DNA of 64,000 bases from Nostoc sp. 'Peltigera membranacea cyanobiont' N6 (GTDB lineage Bacteria > Cyanobacteriota > Cyanobacteriia > Cyanobacteriales > Nostocaceae). The stretch's first letter is position 1. Each line of letters begins with the position of its first letter. Below the pieces are notes generated by a model. The model did no database searches, was not told the DNA's origin, and worked only from the letters and a program-made list of their open reading frames with translations. Location: positions 868,001-932,000 of the forward strand of contig NZ_CP026681.1 of NCBI RefSeq assembly GCF_002949735.1, given 5' to 3'. Positions 8,824 through 14,946 of the stretch are shown one piece after another. A program made the translations under genes and the position numbers.

Positions 8824-8900
8824 TGGCGGTAACGAGTTCATCCCTCAATCGCTACGGGTTGTTTAGCGTCTTAGGGGTGGGGTAGGACTCGTTACCGCCA
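8824..8900. repeat. 77-bp element bounded by a 14-bp perfect inverted repeat
   Basis: TGGCGGTAACGAGT at 8824-8837 is exactly complementary to 8887-8900, with 49 bp between. It lies between the 3' end of petE and the start of petJ. It could fold as a long-loop hairpin (3' end of the petE transcript) or be a small non-autonomous mobile repeat. No clear target-site duplication is seen. Confidence 0.55.
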
Positions 8901-8990
8901 TTTATGCATTGTGTGCGTCACTCTAGGAGTGTAGCGTGTTGCTATGAGGTAATTTCACAGAGAAAGGATCTTGTTTCAATGAGAACGTTT

Positions 8991-9410
8991 CTAGCCTTGG
9001 ACAGTGATTGTACCAACCATGCCAGCACCACGGTGAGGTTCGCAGTAGAAGGTGTAGTCACCAACAGGTGCGTCTGCGGGGAAAGTGGTTGTTTCCTTTT
9101 TACCAGCACTCATCAGCAACTGCTTATGAGACAGAGATTTTGCTAAAGCGGCATCCTTACTGGGGTTCTTGGCTGCATCAAACACAACGTTGTGGGGAGG
9201 AACTTTATTGTTCACCCATTCAATTGTGTCACCTGGTTTAATGGTCAACTTTTTCGGTTCAAATGCTAGCATTCCTTTATCAGTACCCAATTTCACCTGG
9301 TAGGTTTCAGCAGAAGCGCTGGGAGTAAAAACTGCAAAGCTGCTAACAACTAAAAGGATTGTCAACACGGCTAAACTAAAGCGTCGCAAGCTTGCCGAAA
9401 TCAATTTCAT
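8991..9410 (-). CDS. petE: Plastocyanin precursor
   Basis: The 139-residue precursor has a twin-basic N-terminus, a hydrophobic signal core and a cleavage site after ASA (residue 34). The mature 105 residues give a complete cupredoxin fold. The copper ligands are H73 (PPHNVVF), C123, H126 and M131 (CEPHRGAGM). It shuttles electrons from cytochrome f to photosystem I in the thylakoid lumen. A good Shine-Dalgarno sequence (AGGAGA) precedes the ATG. psbV lies upstream and petJ downstream on the same strand. Plastocyanin and c6 usually substitute for one another according to copper supply; no operator for this could be identified here. Confidence 0.97.
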   Translation of the reverse strand: MKLISASLRRFSLAVLTILLVVSSFAVFTPSASAETYQVKLGTDKGMLAFEPKKLTIKPGDTIEWVNNKVPPHNVVFDAAKNPSKDAALAKSLSHKQLLMSAGKKETTTFPADAPVGDYTFYCEPHRGAGMVGTITVQG

Positions 9411-9553
9411 GGCTCTCTCCTAACAAACAATTTTTTTTCCTTTCTCATTTTAAATAAAATCAACACCAAATATGACAATCTGTCATAGATACAATTTTTT
9501 TTTAAGATATGGAGAGCAATTTATTGCAAAAAGCTGTGGAATCAGTAATATGA

Positions 9554-9602
9554 GGGACTGGGGACTGGGGACTGAATTCTTCCCAATCCCCAATCCCCAA
9601 TC
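9554..9602. repeat. Paired heptamer repeats between psbV and petE
   Basis: Three copies of GGGACTG (9554-9574) are followed by three copies of CCCAATC (9582-9602). The two arms are imperfectly complementary, so the transcript could form a G/C-rich hairpin about 14 bp beyond the psbV stop codon and might act as a 3' stabiliser or attenuator. Confidence 0.7.
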
Positions 9603-9615
9603 CTAATTCCGGGAT

Positions 9616-10107
9616 TTAGTAATAGATTTTTCCGCCTCCCCACTTAGTGCCAACGATTTTGGGTTGTATGAGAATATGACCGGCGATCGCCTCCAAGTCA
9701 TCATCAGTCAGATTTCGCATTGCTGTGAAAATATCTGCACTTTTGATACTGGGGTGGATTTCGGAAATCTCTTCTTCCCCGTCGTAAGTAGTGGGATTTT
9801 TCAGGTAATCCACCAAGCCTTCAACGTTATTACGGTTGGGTGTTGCCAGTGCGAGATCCTCTGGAGCGAGGCCCACATTTTGGTTTGTTTTGGTAACTCC
9901 CCCAGCATGACATTGGGCGCAAGCGTAATTAAATAAGCGTTTGCCTTCTTTGACTTGTTTAAGGCTAAGTACGGTAACTTCACCTTCAGTATTTAATGGC
10001 ACTGTTCGGGTAGCTTTGTCTAGTTCCACTGCTGTCGCGCTACCAACAAGCAACTGAAACGAGAGTAAAACAGTGACCACAACAACGCCAATTAGTCTTC
10101 TAAACAT
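9616..10107 (-). CDS. psbV: Cytochrome c550 of photosystem II
   Basis: The 163-residue precursor has a signal peptide ending near residue 26 (ATA|VEL), and the mature protein of 137 residues matches the usual PsbV length. The haem motif is CAQCH (C63, C66, H67), and the second axial ligand is H118 in SEIHPS, as in c550. It is an extrinsic lumenal subunit that stabilises the oxygen-evolving cluster. AAGGGG precedes the ATG. It lies upstream of petE and downstream of a small conserved gene, all leftward. Confidence 0.97.
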   Translation of the reverse strand: MFRRLIGVVVVTVLLSFQLLVGSATAVELDKATRTVPLNTEGEVTVLSLKQVKEGKRLFNYACAQCHAGGVTKTNQNVGLAPEDLALATPNRNNVEGLVDYLKNPTTYDGEEEISEIHPSIKSADIFTAMRNLTDDDLEAIAGHILIQPKIVGTKWGGGKIYY

Positions 10108-10239
10108 GTTTCCCCTTAAAAATTTTTACGCTCAACACAGCTAATAAAGCGATTCTCAATCTCCAAGCTGCTAATTACTAATGACTGATTGTTTTTTGTC
10201 ATTAGCTATCAATGATTAGCTAAAGCCCAAGATCACCCT

Positions 10240-10455
10240 TCAGGTGTCCTCGTCATCACCCAATAAGTCGCTAGTACCTTTTGGGTGTGTTTCAAACGAT
10301 ATTTGGGAAATAATTGCCTTTGCATCTTCTAACGCCAAACGGGTCTTTTGGTGTTTGTAGGCGATTCCTAGTTGGTTGCACAGAGAAAACACTTTTTCTA
10401 CAGGTATGCTGTAGTCAGCTGCTATCTCTGCGATCGATAGGTCTGCAAAACCCAT
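10240..10455 (-). CDS. Small conserved protein with HTH-like (IF2-N type) fold
   Basis: The 71-residue product has a helical N-terminal half (LSIAEIAADYSIPVEKVFSLCNQLGIAYK) resembling the small helix-turn-helix module found at the N-terminus of translation factor IF-2 and in short DNA- or RNA-binding proteins. The acidic tail ends in DLLGDDEDT. It lies 132 bp upstream of psbV on the same strand. The function is unknown, and a regulatory role for the electron-carrier genes would be speculation. Confidence 0.65.
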   Translation of the reverse strand: MGFADLSIAEIAADYSIPVEKVFSLCNQLGIAYKHQKTRLALEDAKAIISQISFETHPKGTSDLLGDDEDT

Positions 10456-10543
10456 AATGCTTGTTAACTGATAGATAGAGATTGAGTCGCTGTAATACCA
10501 ATATCACGTTAGGAGTGCAATTTGTTGCCCAAAATACTGTTTA

Positions 10544-10582
10544 GGGAATGGGGAATGGGGAATGGGGCATTGGGAATGGGGT
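10544..10582. repeat. Heptamer tandem repeat (GGGAATG type)
   Basis: Several direct copies of GGGAATG, the last ones degenerate, lie between the decayed permease and the small conserved gene. They belong to the same class as the other G-rich heptamer tracts in this window. Confidence 0.7.
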
Positions 10583-10594
10583 TTAACCTTTTCC

Positions 10595-11200
10595 TCAGGT
10601 AAAAATTATGCTTTGAATAAAGTAACGATTAAAAAAGGCGTAAAAACCTAAAGCTGGCAGGGTAAAACCATAGAAGCTGCCATAATGTAGTTCCAATAGC
10701 TGATGTATTGACCTTTGAAGGTGTTCAGCGTCAAAGGGAAGGTAAACATTTCTGGGTCAAATAGGATAACTATAGGCAATAAAAAATTATTCCAACTTCC
10801 TATGAACACAAAAACCGCCTGTGCTGCTAGCGCCGATTTAGTTCTTTAAGAAAATTAACAAAAAATTGCCGCATCATGAAGATGCAAGTGGCATTGACCA
10901 TGCTAGAAACAATCATGCCTTGGTAAGAATTCAGCCTGGCGATCGCTTTCAAAATCAAAAATGTCGGATACTGCCAATAAGGTAGCGTTATTTGGCCCGC
11001 CAGTACCGCCAGAAAAGATGTAAGACTGGTCAAAAAGTTGAAAAGTCCCAATCACCCCCACTGTTACCACAAAGAAGGTTACAGGCTTAAGCAGTCCCTA
11101 AAACTAGTATGGTGGGCATCATGAACATATACCCAGATATACCCAGCCAAGTCTTCTGTGATGTTCCACTTGGGGTTACTCCGTCGCCTGTTGATTTCAA
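10595..11200 (-). pseudogene. Remnant of two sugar ABC transporter permeases (MalF/MalG type)
   Basis: Several frames of the minus strand read as pieces of carbohydrate permeases. From the 5' side they are a permease N-terminus (TWLGISGYMFMMPTILVLGT, about 11090-11200), a MalF-type C-terminal piece (LLKPVTFFVV then FSGGTGGPNNATL), a MalG-type segment (LNSYQGMIVSSMVNA, MMRQFFVNFLKEL), then WNNFLLPIVILFDPEMFTLP, and a last frame with GFYAFFNRYFIQS. At least three frameshifts and two large internal deletions join them. An intact pair would need about 1.7 kb; here 0.6 kb remains. It is non-functional as read. Confidence 0.75.
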
Positions 11201-11443
11201 ATATTACTGAACCTCCGTTTAATCCTGCACTAACCCGGCTGTAGGGATGGGTTGTGTATGATTATTTATCGTACTCCTGTCAAAAAAGATTTAACTTGAT
11301 TAAATAAGTTTGAAAGCGTATACCTAAAATGGCTATTTACGAGATATCGGTTGTATGAGTTAGCTGCTTATGTAATTTAGGGAACTATATATTTAGCTTC
11401 CTTGGGGATGCTAGTTAAACCTATTCAACCAAGAGGACACAAA
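11201..11443. other. Intergenic region upstream of the AAA+ gene
   Basis: No gene is recognised between the decayed permease remnant and the ATPase gene. The ATPase promoter is expected here. Sequence upstream of 11444 carries AGAGGA at normal spacing from the ATG. Confidence 0.45.
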
Positions 11444-13894
11444 ATGTCATATACAGCCTACTTACGTTCGATTAAAAGTAAGCTTCAGAGAACTGGTAAA
11501 ACTCAAAAAAGCCTACGGGTTAAAACTATCATAGAACAGTTTGGCTACCAGCGTAGAAGTCAATCATTCATAGATGATTTTAATGCTGCTCTTGATGAAT
11601 TGGGACTTTGTGCAAATCCTCCTTTGGATTTGTATATTCCCTTAGATACAAAGATAGCTATTTCTATTAAAGGTATAGCTCCAACTAATCAAGTAGCTGA
11701 ATCTGAATCAATTTCAGTCAAACGACAAGAGGCGATTTCAGTCAAACATGATTTTTTCTACTACTTATTTGATTTTGGCTCCGAACAAGAATATGAACGA
11801 TTCCAAGCATGTTTGGATTCCCACCAGCCAGTAGGGATTTTTTTGATTCCACAAGTAGAAGATTTCTTCTCTGATATTGTTGTCAAAATCTTTAATTATG
11901 AATTAATTAGAAAGTCTCAATATGGTGGTTATAATACCATACCTAAAGCTGCTACTAAGAAAATTCCTACAAGTATTGTCTCAGAAGATAAAGATTGTGA
12001 AGATGAGCAAGAAAATCCTATCGCTGATGCTAGTATTTTTCAGTTTTATCGCTCAACTATGACCAGTATTATACTTGGCAACACTGGTTTAGAGTTGCTT
12101 GATTCTGAAAAATTCGATCGGCAGTTTGAACAGATATCTCTATATGCCAATAAATATAATTCTGAACAGTTTTTTATTTTATTTCATTGCCCATCGGTAT
12201 TAGAAATCCAAGCTCATCAGCAAGAAGATGCTTTAGGATACTTGGTAGATAGAGTTGCTAGCAAAATTCCTTTTACTTTTACTCTCAGGTGTAAATATCC
12301 AAACGAAGCCTCTATTGAACATAAGGAGGAAGTATATGCCCATTTCCGTCTACTGTTGGAACTTCCACATTATGAAATCCAGGAAGATGATGTATCTTTG
12401 CAAGACTATTTTCTAGATTTACAAAAAGCTCAGATACAGGCAGAATCACAGTTATTGCTGAAGATAAAACCCGAACATTTTTACAGTCTGAAGTGGCAAC
12501 AGGAAAGTAAAGAATATATCTATCTCAAGTATTTTGCTATTAAAACCTTAGAAAGTCTAGGATATGAATTGTCTAATATCGGCTGTGAAGTTGAGTTGAC
12601 TTCCAGGGATGAGGAAACAACAGATGAAGATACATCAGAAGAGGATGAAGAGTATCAAAGCGAAATCATAGAAGTCTATGTAAAAAACCAGGTAGTGGTT
12701 GAGATAGAAACTCTCAAATATCAAGAATTTCAGGACAATAATCTCTTTTTAGATCCCCTGAAAAGAGTTTTGAGAAAATCAAAAGTATGGCCAAATAAAC
12801 TAGAAAGTCTTTGGCTGGTAATTCCCGGTTTTGAGATTGCACGCAACTATTACCAACTAAAAAAAGCTAAGGAAATATTAGAATATAAGTTGTCTGGATA
12901 TTATGGCGATCGCTTCCAGGTTGTAATCATGGCTCCTGATTATGAAAAACACCAATTAGTCCCAGTATCATTTGATTCAATCGACTATCCATCTTTTGCG
13001 TATAGGGCTAAAAAACCTAGTTTAGTACAAGCATATCCAGTTACTAACCGCGTCAAAGAATTTAAGCTTGACTTTAGCCAAGTAAAAGGTTTAAACGAAG
13101 AAAAAGAAAAACTGACTAGACTCCTGAAGCTTCAATCTAAGGGACACAAGGGTTCAATTGGGGGAATTCTTTTCTATGGATTACCGGGATGCGGTAAAAC
13201 CCTACTAGCAAATGCCTTTGCTAATGAGTCTGGGAGATATTTCTTTAAGTTCTCTCCTGCTGATATTATCAGTGTTTGGATAGGTCAAAGTCAAAAAAAT
13301 ATTCGAGATATCTTTGCTCAAGCTAAGAAAAAAGCTCCTTCAGTTTTATTCATTGATGAGTTAGACAGTATTGGGTTTAATCGGAATGAAGACAACGCCC
13401 ATACAGACCAAAAAGCAACTATTAACCAATTACTTATAGAACTAAACAATCTTCAAAATAGTGATGTAATTGTCATTGCTGCTACTAATTATTTGAGTGG
13501 GATTGATAGTGCTTTAAAACGTTCTGGTAGATTTGATTGGAAGATTCCTGTTTTCCCACCTGCTCAAGTAGAAAGAATAGATTTATTCAAACACTATCTG
13601 TCAAAAATTGATATAAATCAGCTAGTTAACTTTGAAATCCTGGCAGAAAAAAGTGTGAGATTTACTTCATCAGATATTGAGTTGGTTTGTCGGGAAGTTA
13701 GAAATGCTATTCTTCTCGAAGAAATAAATTCGGCTTTAACAACTTCAGATGTGATTACTTATATCAATAATCTGCAAGATGGCGGTTTAAGTCTTAACGA
13801 GGAACAAGTCAAAGAATTTATGGAAGAGTGTAAGAGAATGAGTGTAAAGAATCCTAAGTTAGAAACTCTGAAATTAGAATGGGCTTTGTATTAG
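11444..13894 (+). CDS. AAA+ ATPase with unrecognised N-terminal half
   Basis: The ATG at 11444 (816 residues) is preferred over an upstream TTG because AGAGGA precedes it. The C-terminal part is a classic AAA domain: Walker A GLPGCGKT near residue 579, Walker B VLFIDELDS near 634, sensor 1 VIAATN near 676, and an SGRFD region near 695 with the usual arginine-finger position. It most resembles the FtsH/Cdc48 group but has no protease domain. Residues 1-550 match nothing I recognise. They include a very acidic patch near 390-403 and, after it, a strand EVYVKNQVVVEIETLK that could be a degenerate nuclease-type core, though this is weak. It stands alone next to a toxin-antitoxin pair, so a defence or stress role is possible but unproven. 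Confidence 0.8.
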   Translation: MSYTAYLRSIKSKLQRTGKTQKSLRVKTIIEQFGYQRRSQSFIDDFNAALDELGLCANPPLDLYIPLDTKIAISIKGIAPTNQVAESESISVKRQEAISVKHDFFYYLFDFGSEQEYERFQACLDSHQPVGIFLIPQVEDFFSDIVVKIFNYELIRKSQYGGYNTIPKAATKKIPTSIVSEDKDCEDEQENPIADASIFQFYRSTMTSIILGNTGLELLDSEKFDRQFEQISLYANKYNSEQFFILFHCPSVLEIQAHQQEDALGYLVDRVASKIPFTFTLRCKYPNEASIEHKEEVYAHFRLLLELPHYEIQEDDVSLQDYFLDLQKAQIQAESQLLLKIKPEHFYSLKWQQESKEYIYLKYFAIKTLESLGYELSNIGCEVELTSRDEETTDEDTSEEDEEYQSEIIEVYVKNQVVVEIETLKYQEFQDNNLFLDPLKRVLRKSKVWPNKLESLWLVIPGFEIARNYYQLKKAKEILEYKLSGYYGDRFQVVIMAPDYEKHQLVPVSFDSIDYPSFAYRAKKPSLVQAYPVTNRVKEFKLDFSQVKGLNEEKEKLTRLLKLQSKGHKGSIGGILFYGLPGCGKTLLANAFANESGRYFFKFSPADIISVWIGQSQKNIRDIFAQAKKKAPSVLFIDELDSIGFNRNEDNAHTDQKATINQLLIELNNLQNSDVIVIAATNYLSGIDSALKRSGRFDWKIPVFPPAQVERIDLFKHYLSKIDINQLVNFEILAEKSVRFTSSDIELVCREVRNAILLEEINSALTTSDVITYINNLQDGGLSLNEEQVKEFMEECKRMSVKNPKLETLKLEWALY

Positions 13895-13912
13895 GAATAG
13901 CTCAATAAAAAT

Positions 13913-13936
13913 GGCGTAGCCCGTCGTAGACATCAC
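13913..13936. repeat. Interspersed repeat fragment (GCGTAGCCCGTCGTAG type)
   Basis: This copy resembles the tract found inside the halogenase fusion gene at 16639-16668. It lies just after the AAA+ gene. Confidence 0.5.
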
Positions 13937-13971
13937 TACTTTTGGTAGTGTTGGAAAATAACTTTAGGAAT

Positions 13972-14187
13972 ATGCGATATTTTAATCCTCGAAAACTGCT
14001 GTTAACAAGCGTAGGAGTAATAGCGATCGCCATAGGTGTCAACTTAAGTCAATTTAAGCCTTGGCTCATGGGATTCGCGGCTACACAGGCTTTCGTCCGC
14101 CTTGGATGTTTAAATAAGTCGAGAAGGAAGTATTGTTCATCAATAATACCCATTTTTTCGCACACGTCACTTTGCTTGGCAGGGTAG
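13972..14187 (+). pseudogene. Short frame with N-terminal membrane helix, probably truncated
   Basis: The first 34 residues (start at 13972) look like a signal or membrane segment (KLLLTSVGVIAIAIGV). From about 14070 the frame runs into repeat-like DNA and loses any protein character. It is probably the 5' end of a lost gene cut by a repeat. A real 71-residue protein is less likely. Confidence 0.25.
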
Positions 14188-14192
14188 TATTC

Positions 14193-14435
14193 TTAATCAT
14201 CAGTCTCAGGTACTACTTCTTCTACTGTCGCTTCATTCTCTGAAATATCAATAGCTTGTAGAACCTGTTTAACTATTTTTGGGTGCAATACTTTTCCTGA
14301 ATGAAAAGGAATTACTACTCTCACTTCTTCTCGAAAATAAATCCTGTGACTTCCTTTACTTCTAATTTGAATAAAGCCTGCATTTAATAATAGTTTTTCA
14401 GCTTCTGTTGCAGTCAAACGTGGCAACTTAGGCAA
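14193..14435 (-). CDS. hicA: HicA-type mRNA interferase toxin
   Basis: The 80-residue protein has the HicA double-stranded-RNA-binding fold. The stretch AEKLLLNAGFIQIRSKGSHRIYF carries the catalytic His at residue 30, and VVIPFHSGKVLHPKIVKQVLQ completes the core. It has an acidic C-terminal tail longer than usual. The gene overlaps hicB by 8 bp and lies downstream of it, the less common antitoxin-first order. The toxin would cleave mRNA on the ribosome or free and be held inactive by HicB. Confidence 0.88.
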   Translation of the reverse strand: MPKLPRLTATEAEKLLLNAGFIQIRSKGSHRIYFREEVRVVIPFHSGKVLHPKIVKQVLQAIDISENEATVEEVVPETDD

Positions 14436-14652
14436 CTTTTACCTCCAAGGTTATGGTGAATATCTCCTTGTTATGAAGCGCCTGTTTTTCTGAATTTGAC
14501 AAGGTTTCTATATAAAGCTCAACTGCTTCTTTAATATTTGCCTGTACTTCTTCTAGGGAATCACCTTGAGATTGACAACCAGGTAATTCAGGGCAGTAAG
14601 CATAATATCCATATTCATCTTTTTCAATAACAATGCTAACTTTATACGACAT
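14428..14652 (-). CDS. hicB: HicB-type antitoxin
   Basis: Starting at 14652 (MSYKVSIVIEKDEYGYYAYCPELPGC) gives 74 residues with the partial RNase-H-like HicB core. An ATG seven codons upstream is also open. The LEEVQANIKEAVELYIETL helix is typical. No C-terminal DNA-binding domain is visible, so autoregulation may depend on another factor. It is the first gene of the hicBA pair and overlaps hicA by 8 bp. Confidence 0.86.
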   Translation of the reverse strand: MSYKVSIVIEKDEYGYYAYCPELPGCQSQGDSLEEVQANIKEAVELYIETLSNSEKQALHNKEIFTITLEVKVA

Positions 14653-14841
14653 ATCAAAGTTACCTTTGCTCATTCAATAAATATTATCACCTCTCATCCC
14701 CCTCTCGTTAGGAAGCGCGACAACGAGAAACCGAGGGTTGTAGATAGCACAGCAGTCAGGAACCACTCAACAAAATGCCACTCGCGGTGAAATTATTTAT
14801 ATACCCAGTGGTGATGTACCACTCCATAGTACCTTTTCGGC

Positions 14842-14943
14842 TTAATTAACCTCAAATAAAGTACGAGCTAATCCTGATTGGCGAATAATAGAGCGTAAAG
14901 TACCAATCCGTAATTCTTCGTAATTAGGGATAGGAACAGTAAT
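14842..14943 (-). pseudogene. C-terminal fragment of a second HicA
   Basis: The minus-strand frame reads TVPIPNYEELRIGTLRSI and then IRQSGLARTLFEVN followed by a stop. This is the C-terminal half of a HicA-type toxin, with the part carrying the catalytic His missing. Its 5' side ends at a stop codon adjacent to the 3' end of the halogenase fusion gene. It is a dead remnant beside the intact hicBA pair. Confidence 0.65.
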
Positions 14944-14946
14944 TCA

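Noticed and set aside
8824..8900. Insertion sequence remnant with target duplication
   Set aside because: Inverted repeats are clear but the flanking bases do not match, and no transposase fragment is present.
8904..9241. Plus-strand frames over petE
   Set aside because: They are antisense to plastocyanin and have no features of their own.
12640..12760. PD-(D/E)xK nuclease core in the AAA+ protein N-terminal half
   Set aside because: A VVVEIETLK strand follows an acidic patch, but the Asp and Lys spacing is not convincing; kept only as a remark.
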